The notes beneath the pieces were generated by a model. It ran no database searches. It was not told where the DNA came from and worked only from the letters and a program-made list of their open reading frames with translations. The position numbers and the translations under genes are program-made. Below are positions 40,757 through 49,219 of a stretch of 64,000 bases of DNA, piece by piece. Location: NCBI RefSeq assembly GCF_001509795.1, contig NZ_LLZN01000042.1:105337-169336 (forward strand), in the 5' to 3' direction. Position 1 is the stretch's first letter. The number at the start of each line of letters is the position of its first letter. The stretch comes from Streptomyces sp. NRRL WC-3605 (GTDB taxonomy: Bacteria > Actinomycetota > Actinomycetes > Streptomycetales > Streptomycetaceae).

Positions 40757-43165
40757 TCAACGGTCCACTCTCTCACCCGTGCCGGACGGGTCGGCGCTTT
40801 CCGCTGCGGTGTCCGGGGTCGGGTCACTCGGCTGCTCGGAGGCGCCTGCCCGGGCTTCGGCGCCCGACCCCTCCTCGGCCGGTCCCTCGTCCGTGAGACG
40901 TTCCGCAGGGCCTTCCGGGTTCTCCGGATCGTCCTCGGAATCGTTCGTCTGCTCGGGACCGTCCTCCTCGGCCGCCCGCGCAGCCGCGCGCTTGCGCTGC
41001 GTGTACATACGGAATCCGGCGAGGACGAGGAGCAGGAAGCCGCCGCCGATGACCAGCATCACGGTGGCCGTGAACTCGGTGACCTTCACGTCGAACTTGA
41101 CGGGGTCGCCGTACGCCTGGCCGTCCTCGGTGTACAGCTGGGCGATCACGGTCGCCTTGCCGTTCGCCTGGGCCGAGGCCGTGAACTTCACCGTCTGGCT
41201 GTGGCCGCCGGACACGGCGACCTGCTGCTCCTCGTACTCCTCGCCACCGATCTCGAGACGCCTCGGGGCGGTCGACCTGAGCCGCAGCACCAGGTGGTCG
41301 ACCCCCTGCACCAGGTTGTTCTTCACCGTCACCGGGATCGTGGCGCTGCGGCCGGACAGCTTGGTCTCGGACTTGTCGATCAGCGTGACCTGGCCGGCGA
41401 GGGAGTCGACGTACGCCTCCACACCGTTGCGGAAGTCCGCCGCCGCGCCCGCACGGCCGCGCCACGACGTCGACATCGTCCGGTTCATGGCCCGCCCGAA
41501 GGGGGTCACGACCCGCGACTGGTTGGTGAGGATGACCTTGAACCGGTCGAGCTTGTCCTGGGTGGTGGCGATCTGCGCGAAGGCACCCCGGGGCAGCTCC
41601 TGCTTGCGCAGGGCGGAGGGGTACTTGGAGGCCGCCGGGACGCGTGTGGTGGCGGACGGGTCCGGCTTGGCCGAGGCGGCCGCCGTCAGGTCCTGCGCCT
41701 GTGACCAGGAGCCGCCCTGCAGAGCCCGCACGGCCTCGGCCATGGTCTGCGCCTGGCTCGCGGTCGGCATGCGCTGCGGGGCGACGACGATGTTGCGCTG
41801 CTTGCTCGTCTGCAGGTTCAGGGTCAGGCTCTGCGCGAGGAACCGCTGCACTGCGAGCGTCGAGGTCGACGCCCGGGTCAGATTGCCCTGGAACAGCGTC
41901 GACAGACGGGCGTCCGCGACGACGGCGCTGGTGCCGCCGCCGATCGGGCGGGCGGCGGAGGGGGTGTACGGGAGGCTGTTGTCCTCCGCCAGGCTGTCGC
42001 TGCGGGCGATCACCTTGTCCGCGCCGGCGGAGGTGGCCACCTTGACGATCGACGGGTCCACGGCACCCTCGACGGGCCAGGCGAAGTCGGTGGCCGGTTC
42101 CACATGGAGGATCGACTCGACGGTGTCCCCGGCGACGTCGGTCGCCTCCTTGAAGTGGTTCAGGGACCCGGTGACGCTCGTGCCGTTGTGGGCCAAGGAG
42201 GCCAGGTCGGGGTCGGCGAAGGGCAGCGCCACGACCTCCTTGTCCTGGACCGCGTCCTGCAGGTCGGACAGCCACTGCTTGGCGACGCCCTGGTGGGTGC
42301 CCGGCGTCGTCGTGTCGCCCTCGCCCTCGACGCTGTAGCGCTCCGTCATCGCGTCCACGGAGGCGAGCAGGTCGGGGTCGATCACCCAGGTGACGTCGAG
42401 TTCCTTGCCGAGCGCCACCATCTGCTGGAGGCGGCCGCCGGGGGCGATCTCCTTGGCGAGGTCGTCGTCGTGGAAGACGGGGGTCTGCGACTCGTCCGAG
42501 CCGGTCTCGGCCGTCATGTCCGACGTCGAGATCAGCGGCCACAGGACGGTCGTCCGGGTCTTGGTCTCGGCCCCGTCGGGCTGCCACGGCAGGAACGTGC
42601 GCTGGATGCCGAGTACCTGCGGCCAGGGCTGGGCCGACGTCTCACCGGACAGGGAGACGGAGAACTGGTACACGCCGTCCCGGTCGAGGTTCAGCTTGTC
42701 GACCGGTACCGCGATGCTGAAGCGCTGGGAGATGCCCGGAGCCAGCTTGGCGAACTCCTTCACGTACTTCCCGCCCACCGGGTCGCCGTCGAGGCCGGGC
42801 TGGAAGGTGGTGCGGCGGGAGATCGTGTCGATGGCGGAGCGGGTGTTCACCGGCCGGCCCAGACGCAGATCCACCTGGGCGTCGGTGACCGTCCGCTTCC
42901 CCTTGTTGGTCACCGTGCCCGTGACCGTGACGGTGTCGCCCTCCCCGGGGACGCCGGGGGTGAGGGAATCCACAGCCACATCGACCGAGCCGGGGCCCGA
43001 CACGGCACTCGGGGAGGCCTGTGCTGCCGCCTGCGCGGCCGGGGAGGCGGGCAGCTGGAGCACACCGGCCAGCAGGGGCGCGCCGGCGAGCAGTGCCCCG
43101 GTGCGCCGCAGCCACCGGCGGGCAGGTGAGGGACTGGTCCCCTGGAAGTCTGCCGCCTCGGCCAC
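40757..43165 (-). CDS. DUF6049 family large membrane-anchored exported protein
   Basis: 802 residues, GTG at 43165. A signal peptide (RRTGALLAGAPLLAGVLQLPASPAAQAA) precedes a large extracytoplasmic part (about 45-710) with CARDB-like beta domains at both ends (for example VDVAVDSLTPGVPGEGDTV). A C-terminal membrane helix (about 712-733) and a long acidic cytoplasmic tail complete it. It lies 45 bp upstream of murJ and is probably in the same operon, as in many actinobacteria. Function unknown. Confidence 0.87.
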   Translation of the reverse strand: MAEAADFQGTSPSPARRWLRRTGALLAGAPLLAGVLQLPASPAAQAAAQASPSAVSGPGSVDVAVDSLTPGVPGEGDTVTVTGTVTNKGKRTVTDAQVDLRLGRPVNTRSAIDTISRRTTFQPGLDGDPVGGKYVKEFAKLAPGISQRFSIAVPVDKLNLDRDGVYQFSVSLSGETSAQPWPQVLGIQRTFLPWQPDGAETKTRTTVLWPLISTSDMTAETGSDESQTPVFHDDDLAKEIAPGGRLQQMVALGKELDVTWVIDPDLLASVDAMTERYSVEGEGDTTTPGTHQGVAKQWLSDLQDAVQDKEVVALPFADPDLASLAHNGTSVTGSLNHFKEATDVAGDTVESILHVEPATDFAWPVEGAVDPSIVKVATSAGADKVIARSDSLAEDNSLPYTPSAARPIGGGTSAVVADARLSTLFQGNLTRASTSTLAVQRFLAQSLTLNLQTSKQRNIVVAPQRMPTASQAQTMAEAVRALQGGSWSQAQDLTAAASAKPDPSATTRVPAASKYPSALRKQELPRGAFAQIATTQDKLDRFKVILTNQSRVVTPFGRAMNRTMSTSWRGRAGAAADFRNGVEAYVDSLAGQVTLIDKSETKLSGRSATIPVTVKNNLVQGVDHLVLRLRSTAPRRLEIGGEEYEEQQVAVSGGHSQTVKFTASAQANGKATVIAQLYTEDGQAYGDPVKFDVKVTEFTATVMLVIGGGFLLLVLAGFRMYTQRKRAAARAAEEDGPEQTNDSEDDPENPEGPAERLTDEGPAEEGSGAEARAGASEQPSDPTPDTAAESADPSGTGERVDR

Positions 43166-43433
43166 GCGCTCGTCCGTCCCTAGTCGTCGTCAGTGGTCGT
43201 CGGAATGTGCGTCCAGGCATGGTAACGATGCGCGCTGTGGGGAAGTGCCACGGTCTCCCCCAGCAAGATCGCTTCAGGCATCCGTCCTGCCCCTTATGTT
43301 CCCGTATAAAGGGGAGGGCTTCCGTACGGGGCAAGAGCAGATCTTGTGCTCGTATCGATGGAGGTGTCCGCGCTCGCGGGGGCGCGTCACGCAGGGAGCG
43401 GGCGGCCGCCGGGGCCACGTACCCTCTTCTGTT

Positions 43434-44876
43434 GTGCCGAACGCCAACGAAGACAAGCCCAGCGCCCTGAGCGAGGCGCAGCACCGCGCGGTCAGTGAAC
43501 TGCTGCGGGTCGCGCCCGTCGCCGACGATCTCGCCCGCCGTTTCCAGGAGGCCGGGTTCTCCCTCGCCCTGGTCGGCGGATCGGTACGGGACGCGCTGCT
43601 CGGCCGGCTCGGCAACGACCTCGACTTCACGACCGACGCCCGTCCCGACGACGTGCTGAAGATCGTGCGTCCGTGGGCGGACGCGGTGTGGGAGGTCGGG
43701 ATCGCGTTCGGCACGGTCGGGGCGCAGAAGGACGGCTACCAGATCGAGGTGACGACGTACCGCTCGGAGGCGTACGACCGCACCTCGCGCAAGCCCGAGG
43801 TGTCGTACGGCGACTCCATCGAGCAGGATCTCGTCCGCCGTGACTTCACCGTGAACGCGATGGCCGTCGTCCTCCCCGAGAAGGAGTTCGTCGACCCGCA
43901 CGGAGGGCTCGAGGATCTCGCCGAGCGGGTCCTCCGGACGCCCGGTACGCCAGAGGAGTCGTTCTCGGACGATCCGCTGCGCATGATGCGAGCGGCGCGC
44001 TTCGCGGCCCAGCTGGACTTCGAGGTGGCGCCCGAGGTCGTGGCGGCCATGACGGACATGGCCGGGCGCATCGAGATCGTCTCCGCGGAGCGGGTGCGGG
44101 ACGAGCTGAACAAGCTGATCCTCTCCGACCACCCCCGCAAGGGCCTGACGCTGCTGGTCGACACCGGGCTGGCCGGACACGTCCTGCCCGAGCTCCCGGC
44201 CCTGCGGCTGGAGAGCGACGAGCACCACCGGCACAAGGACGTCTACGAGCACACACTGATCGTGCTGGAGCAGGCGATGGACCTCGAGGAGAACGGTCCG
44301 GACCTGGCCCTGCGACTGTCGGCGCTGCTGCACGACATCGGCAAGCCGCGGACGCGCCGCTTCGAGAAGGACGGCCGCGTCTCGTTCCACCACCACGAGG
44401 TGGTCGGCGCGAAGATGACGAAGAAGCGCATGACGGCGCTGAAGTACTCCAACGAGCTCGTGAAGGACGTCTCGCGCCTCGTCGAGCTCCACCTCCGCTT
44501 CCACGGCTACGGCACCGGAGAGTGGACGGACTCGGCGGTGCGCCGCTATGTCCGGGACGCCGGCCCGCTGCTCGAGCGCCTGCACAAGCTGACCCGCTCG
44601 GACTGCACGACGCGCAACAAGCGCAAGGCGGCCGCGCTGTCCCGCGCCTACGACGGCCTGGAGGAGCGCATCGCCCAGCTCCAGGAGCAGGAGGAGCTCG
44701 ACGCCATCCGCCCGGACCTCGACGGCAACCAGATCATGGAGATCCTCGGCGTCGGACCGGGCCCGGTCATCGGCAAGGCGTACCAGCACCTGCTGGAGCT
44801 TCGGCTGGAGAACGGGCCGATGGAGCATGACGCGGCGGTGGCGGCACTCAAGGAATGGTGGGCTGCGCAGGGCTGA
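43434..44876 (+). CDS. CCA tRNA nucleotidyltransferase
   Basis: 480 residues from the GTG at 43434. The nucleotidyltransferase motif GGSVRDALLGR with DLDFTT, VRRDFTVNAMA, RMMRAARFAAQL, and an HD domain with LLHDIGKPRTRRF and FHHHEVVGAKM are present. It adds or repairs tRNA 3' CCA; the tRNA-Ala in this window lacks an encoded CCA. No RBS is evident, and TACCCT lies 8 nt before the GTG, so it may be leaderless. Longer frames overlap the divergent DUF6049 gene. Confidence 0.95.
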   Translation: MPNANEDKPSALSEAQHRAVSELLRVAPVADDLARRFQEAGFSLALVGGSVRDALLGRLGNDLDFTTDARPDDVLKIVRPWADAVWEVGIAFGTVGAQKDGYQIEVTTYRSEAYDRTSRKPEVSYGDSIEQDLVRRDFTVNAMAVVLPEKEFVDPHGGLEDLAERVLRTPGTPEESFSDDPLRMMRAARFAAQLDFEVAPEVVAAMTDMAGRIEIVSAERVRDELNKLILSDHPRKGLTLLVDTGLAGHVLPELPALRLESDEHHRHKDVYEHTLIVLEQAMDLEENGPDLALRLSALLHDIGKPRTRRFEKDGRVSFHHHEVVGAKMTKKRMTALKYSNELVKDVSRLVELHLRFHGYGTGEWTDSAVRRYVRDAGPLLERLHKLTRSDCTTRNKRKAAALSRAYDGLEERIAQLQEQEELDAIRPDLDGNQIMEILGVGPGPVIGKAYQHLLELRLENGPMEHDAAVAALKEWWAAQG

Positions 44877-44907
44877 GGTCCGCCGCGCAGGACTGAGGTC
44901 GGGAGAG

Positions 44908-44933
44908 GCTGTGTTTCACGTGAAACACAGCCG
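44908..44933. terminator. parS-centred 26-bp perfect palindrome
   Basis: The parS at 44914-44927 is extended by 6 bp on each side to a perfect palindrome, between two convergent genes. Confidence 0.8.
44914..44927. other. parS: parS site (first of a pair)
   Basis: Exact GTTTCACGTGAAAC, 40 bp from the next site. Confidence 0.95.
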
Positions 44934-44943
44934 CGGACACACC

Positions 44944-44977
44944 GAGGGGCGATGTTTCACGTGAAACATCGCCCCTC
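44944..44977. terminator. parS-centred 34-bp perfect palindrome
   Basis: The parS at 44954-44967 is extended by 10 bp on each side (GAGGGGCGAT / ATCGCCCCTC). It has the form of a bidirectional terminator between convergent genes. Confidence 0.85.
44954..44967. other. parS: parS site (second of a pair)
   Basis: Exact GTTTCACGTGAAAC at the centre of a 34-bp palindrome. Confidence 0.95.
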
Positions 44978-45019
44978 AGTGTGGAAGCTCAGAACACAGA
45001 CTCAGAGCAGAAGCTCAGA

Positions 45020-45508
45020 TCAGGCGTCCTTCAGGCACAGCAGGAAGTTGTCGCCGTCGCCGGTCTGCGCGTAGAAGCTCGTCGCGCCGCTGACCTTGCG
45101 GCACTCCGTCTCGGCGGTGAACGAGGTGTAGGTGCCGTCGATCTTCTTCAGGACCTTGGCCTCGGCCTCCGTGGACGTGCAGTCGACGACCTCCATCTCG
45201 TCACTCGAGGAGGAGGCGGACTTCAGGCAGTCGCCCACCTTCGCCTGGTCCGCGTCGTCCAGGCTCGTTATGTAGCCGACGACGATGGCCGTGACGATGC
45301 CGATGCCCACAAGGATGTTCTTGACCGTCTTGAAGCTGACCTTGCGACGGGGCTGCTCCGGCGGGACGGGGGCGTACGGAGCGGCGCCCTGCGGGGGGAC
45401 GCCCGGAGCGCCCGGCTGCTGAGGGTACGGAGCCTGGCCCTGCGGAGCCTGGGCGTACGGGTTCTGGCCCTGGGCGAATGGATTGCCCTGGGGCGGCGGA
45501 GTCGACAC
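45020..45508 (-). CDS. LppU/SCO3897 family membrane protein
   Basis: 162 residues, ATG at 45508. A Pro/Gln/Ala/Tyr-rich N-terminal tail (about 1-50) precedes one membrane helix (about 60-82, VKNILVGIGIVTAIVVGYI) and a small extracytoplasmic domain with four Cys (DCLKSA, VDCTST, ECRKVS, LLCLKD), probably two disulfides. The family is named but its function is unknown. It is convergent with the CCA-adding gene. Confidence 0.85.
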   Translation of the reverse strand: MSTPPPQGNPFAQGQNPYAQAPQGQAPYPQQPGAPGVPPQGAAPYAPVPPEQPRRKVSFKTVKNILVGIGIVTAIVVGYITSLDDADQAKVGDCLKSASSSSDEMEVVDCTSTEAEAKVLKKIDGTYTSFTAETECRKVSGATSFYAQTGDGDNFLLCLKDA

Positions 45509-45617
45509 TTGGGGGTCCCCCTAGAACATGGGTGCTGATCGCGAGCTATGCGCGATGTAAGACGCACGTAAGTTACCGGTCCCCACTGACACTTCCCCAC
45601 CCAGGAGTGGCACTGTG

Positions 45618-46895
45618 TCATTGCCGTGACACGGAGCGCCTCTCAAACTGGGCCATAGCAACCGCAACCGCCGTGTAGATAACGGCGACCGTGACAATGA
45701 GCGGAGCCGAGCGGCCGTCGGGAGGCAGGATCAGGGCGGCCACCGCCGCGGCTCCGACGAACGCGACGTTGAACAGGACGTCGTAGACGGAGAAGGTCCG
45801 GCCCCGGAAGCCGTCGTCGACCGAGGACTGCACCACGGTGTCCGTGGAGATCTTCGCGCCCTGCGTCGTCACGCCCAGGACGAAGGCCGCCACCAGCATG
45901 GGAACCGTAGCGAAGGGCAACCCGAGAACCGGCACCAGGACGGCGGCCACCCCCGCGCACACGGCGATCCAGCGCCCCGGCCCGAGACGGCCCGCGGCGG
46001 CCGGCGTCACCACGGCCGCCGTGAAGAAGCCGGCGCCGGACAGGCCCAACGCCACACCCAGCAGAGCGAGTCCGTCCTCCGTGTCCGAGGTGAAGGCGTA
46101 CCGGCACAGCATCAGCAGCATGACCAGCAGGGCGCCGTAGCAGAAGCGCATCAGGGTCATCGCCAGCAGCGCCCAGGCGGCCTCCCGGCGCGGCGGGGAG
46201 GTGAGATGGCGTACAGCGGCCCCCAGGTCGCGCGCGGTGCCGGACAGGGCCGCCGCGAGGCGTGGCCGCACCAACTCGGGATCGGGTCCCAGAAGTTGCG
46301 GAGCCATCCGCAGGGAGGCCAGACCCGCGCACAGATACAGGGCGGCCCCGAAGAGCACCACGGCGGCGTCCGAGTCCCAGACTACCAGCCGGACGACGAA
46401 GGCGAGACCGGCCCCCATGGTCGCGGCGAGCGTCCCGGCGGTCGGGGACAGGGAGTTGGCGACGACGAGCCGCTCGCCGTCCACCACCCGGGGCAGCGCG
46501 GCGGACAGCCCGGACAGCACGAACCGGTTGACCGCGGTGACGCACAGGGCGGAGACGTAGAAGAGCCAGTCGGGCACGTCGGCGACGATGAGCACCGCCG
46601 TGGCCGACGCCAGCATGGTGCGCAGCACGCTGCCGTACAGCAGCACCTGGCGGCGGCGCCAGCGGTCCAGCAGGACACCGGAGAAGGGGCCCACCAGGGA
46701 GTACGGCAGCAGCAGCACCGCCATCGCGGCGGCGATCGCGCCGGCGGAGCTCTGCTTCTCCGGTGAGAAGACGACGTACGTGGCGAGGGCGGTCTGGTAG
46801 ACGCCGTCGGCGCCCTGTGAGAACAGGCGCACGGCGAGCAGGCGCCGGAAGTCCCGGAAGCGCCAGAGGACCCGCAGATCACGTACGACGGACAT
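45618..46895 (-). CDS. MFS transporter
   Basis: 425 residues from the ATG at 46895, with about twelve membrane segments. It begins MSVVRDLRVLWRFRDFRRLL, with RLFSQGADGVYQTALATYVVF. It looks like an enterobactin-exporter-type (MFS_3) efflux permease. The substrate is unknown. It is downstream of the ino1 terminator on the same strand. Confidence 0.88.
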   Translation of the reverse strand: MSVVRDLRVLWRFRDFRRLLAVRLFSQGADGVYQTALATYVVFSPEKQSSAGAIAAAMAVLLLPYSLVGPFSGVLLDRWRRRQVLLYGSVLRTMLASATAVLIVADVPDWLFYVSALCVTAVNRFVLSGLSAALPRVVDGERLVVANSLSPTAGTLAATMGAGLAFVVRLVVWDSDAAVVLFGAALYLCAGLASLRMAPQLLGPDPELVRPRLAAALSGTARDLGAAVRHLTSPPRREAAWALLAMTLMRFCYGALLVMLLMLCRYAFTSDTEDGLALLGVALGLSGAGFFTAAVVTPAAAGRLGPGRWIAVCAGVAAVLVPVLGLPFATVPMLVAAFVLGVTTQGAKISTDTVVQSSVDDGFRGRTFSVYDVLFNVAFVGAAAVAALILPPDGRSAPLIVTVAVIYTAVAVAMAQFERRSVSRQ

Positions 46896-46973
46896 GGGGC
46901 ACAGCCTCACATACGGCGAGGGCCCCCGGGACGACCCAGGGACCCTCGGCAGCTCTGGCAGGAGCGTACTGGT

Positions 46974-47004
46974 GCGGCACCGCGCGCTCGGGGCGCGGTG
47001 CCGC
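46974..47004 (-). terminator. Terminator of inositol-phosphate synthase gene
   Basis: Perfect 11-bp arms (GCGGCACCGCG / CGCGGTGCCGC), about 55 bp past the ino1 stop on the minus strand. Confidence 0.75.
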
Positions 47005-47057
47005 CATGTCTCACCGGCGGACCGTTGTCCGGGCCGGGGGACGGGGTGCCGTCGTGC

Positions 47058-48140
47058 TTAGCGCTCGACCTCGCCCTTGATGAACTTCTCGACGTTCTCC
47101 CGGGCCTGGTCGTCGAAGTACTGGACCGGCGGGGACTTCATGAAGTAGCTCGACGCCGACAGGATCGGGCCGCCGATACCGCGGTCCTTGGCGATCTTCG
47201 CGGCGCGCAGGGCGTCGATGATGACACCGGCGGAGTTCGGGGAGTCCCAGACCTCGAGCTTGTACTCCAGGTTCAGCGGAACGTCACCGAAGGCACGGCC
47301 CTCGAGGCGGACGTAGGCCCACTTGCGGTCGTCCAGCCAGGCCACGTAGTCGGACGGGCCGATGTGGACGTTCTTCTCGCCGAGCTCGCGGTCGGGGATC
47401 TGCGAGGTGACGGCCTGGGTCTTCGAGATCTTCTTCGACTCGAGGCGGTCACGCTCGAGCATGTTCTTGAAGTCCATGTTGCCGCCGACGTTCAGCTGCA
47501 TCGTGCGGTCCAGGATGACACCGCGGTCCTCGAACAGCTTCGCCATGACGCGGTGCGTGATGGTGGCGCCGACCTGGGACTTGATGTCGTCACCGACGAT
47601 CGGGACGCCCGCCTCGGTGAACTTGTCCGCCCACTCCTTGGTGCCGGCGATGAAGACCGGGAGGGCGTTGACGAAGGCGACCTTGGCGTCGATGGCGCAC
47701 TGCGCGTAGAACTTCGCCGCGTCCTCGGAACCCACGGGCAGGTAGCAGACCAGGACGTCGACCTGCTTGTCCTTGAGGACCTGGACGACGTCGACCGGCT
47801 CCTCGGCGGACTCCTCGATGGTCTCTCGGTAGTACTTGCCGAGACCGTCGAGGGTGTGGCCGCGCTGGACGGTCACGCCCGTGTTGGGCACGTCGCAGAT
47901 CTTGATCGTGTTGTTCTCGCTGGCGCCGATGGCGTCCGCGAGGTCGAGGCCGACCTTCTTCGCGTCGACGTCGAACGCGGCGACGAACTCGACGTCGCGG
48001 ACGTGGTATTCGCCGAACTGCACGTGCATCAGGCCGGGGACCTTGGACGCCGGGTCGGCGTCCTTGTAGTACTCGACTCCCTGAACCAGCGACGCGGCGC
48101 AGTTGCCCACGCCGACGACGGCTACGCGAACCGAACCCAT
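47058..48140 (-). CDS. ino1: Inositol-3-phosphate synthase
   Basis: 360 residues, ATG at 48140 with GGGAG upstream. NAD-binding [16 protein letters not shown], conserved FINALPVF-like [28 protein letters not shown] and the Lys-containing [19 protein letters not shown]. It converts glucose 6-phosphate to inositol 3-phosphate, the first step to mycothiol and inositol lipids. The PadR gene is 43 bp upstream on the same strand, likely co-transcribed. Confidence 0.95.
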   Translation of the reverse strand: MGSVRVAVVGVGNCAASLVQGVEYYKDADPASKVPGLMHVQFGEYHVRDVEFVAAFDVDAKKVGLDLADAIGASENNTIKICDVPNTGVTVQRGHTLDGLGKYYRETIEESAEEPVDVVQVLKDKQVDVLVCYLPVGSEDAAKFYAQCAIDAKVAFVNALPVFIAGTKEWADKFTEAGVPIVGDDIKSQVGATITHRVMAKLFEDRGVILDRTMQLNVGGNMDFKNMLERDRLESKKISKTQAVTSQIPDRELGEKNVHIGPSDYVAWLDDRKWAYVRLEGRAFGDVPLNLEYKLEVWDSPNSAGVIIDALRAAKIAKDRGIGGPILSASSYFMKSPPVQYFDDQARENVEKFIKGEVER

Positions 48141-48183
48141 TCCGGTTGCTCCCTGTGTGTACGAGTGAGGTCCTGAGTGGATC

Positions 48184-48867
48184 TCACGTGGCGGTGTCGT
48201 CGGGCGTATCCGGTCGGGAGGTGTCTCCCGGCCGGGGCAGGCCGCCCGGCGTTCCATGAGTGGTGTCCGGCGAGTCGGGCTCCCCGGAGGCGGCACCTTT
48301 GAGGTCCCGCCCGGCCCGCTCGCTCTCGATGAGCTCGTTCAGCCAGCGCACTTCGCGCTCCACGGACTCCATCCCGTGGCGCTGGAGCTCAAGCGTGTAG
48401 TCGTCGAGGCGCTCCCGGGTGCGAGCCAAGGAGGCGCTCATCTTCTCCAGACGCTCCTCCAGCCGGCTGCGGCGGCCCTCCAGTACGCGCATGCGTACGT
48501 CCTGCGGGGTGCGTCCGAAGAAGGCGAATCGGGCAGCGAAATGCTCGTCCTCGTACGCGTCGGGGCCGGTCTGCGAGAGCAGCTCCTCGAAGTGCTCCTT
48601 ACCTTCCGCCGTCAACCGGTAGACGATTTTGGCGCGACGCCCCGCGAGTGGTGCGGCGAGGGCGTCCTCGGTCGTGCTCCCCGGCTCCTCGATCAACCAG
48701 CCGTTGGCGACCAGCGTCTTGAGGCAGGGGTAGAGCGTGCCGTAACTGAAGGCGCGGAACACACCGAGTGACGTATTGAGTCGTTTGCGCAGCTCATAGC
48801 CGTGCATGGGGGACTCGCGGAGCAGTCCGAGAACGGCGAACTCGAGGATCCCGGAACGCCGGCTCAT
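48184..48867 (-). CDS. PadR family transcriptional regulator
   Basis: 227 residues, ATG at 48867. A winged-helix PadR domain (about 8-90) has [24 protein letters not shown] and [14 protein letters not shown]-terminal Vir-like coiled coil (about 115-190) has [15 protein letters not shown]. The palindrome upstream at 48896 suggests autoregulation of padR-ino1. Confidence 0.93.
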   Translation of the reverse strand: MSRRSGILEFAVLGLLRESPMHGYELRKRLNTSLGVFRAFSYGTLYPCLKTLVANGWLIEEPGSTTEDALAAPLAGRRAKIVYRLTAEGKEHFEELLSQTGPDAYEDEHFAARFAFFGRTPQDVRMRVLEGRRSRLEERLEKMSASLARTRERLDDYTLELQRHGMESVEREVRWLNELIESERAGRDLKGAASGEPDSPDTTHGTPGGLPRPGDTSRPDTPDDTAT

Positions 48868-48895
48868 CCGCTCGCCTCCTCGCCTTATCTCTCGC

Positions 48896-48918
48896 TGATG
48901 TATCGACTCGATACATCA
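48896..48918. promoter_or_regulatory. Palindromic operator candidate upstream of padR
   Basis: TGATGTATCG and CGATACATCA, perfect 10-bp inverted arms with a 3-nt spacer, 29 bp upstream of the padR start. It contains the ATGT...ACAT type half-sites typical of PadR operators. Confidence 0.75.
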
Positions 48919-49219
48919 GCACGATAGAACGGCCTCTCGGAAGCGACAAGTGGAGAGATGGTGAACGGGATCACATCACCGGCTTGTGTCGAGCGACTTG
49001 CCTGATTTGGGGTGAAGTTCGGGCTCGCGAGGACTTTGACGGTGCGTAGTCTGTGCGCCATGCACAGCACCGGGAACCAAGTGACGCCAGAGGACGTCGT
49101 CGTCCTTGGTGCAGTACGGGTGAATGCGAAACCGCTCACATCCGTATGTCGGGGGGACCGGAAACCAGCCGCCGTTGCCAGGCGCCCAGGGGTGCGCCTG
49201 CCCGAGGAGTAGTCGTTCG

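Noticed and set aside
49012..49212. 66-aa ORF just upstream of the class A PBP gene, ending 7 bp before its start
   Set aside because: Third-position G+C is only about two thirds, well below the neighbours, and no domain is recognised. It was not called as a gene; it could at most be a leader ORF.
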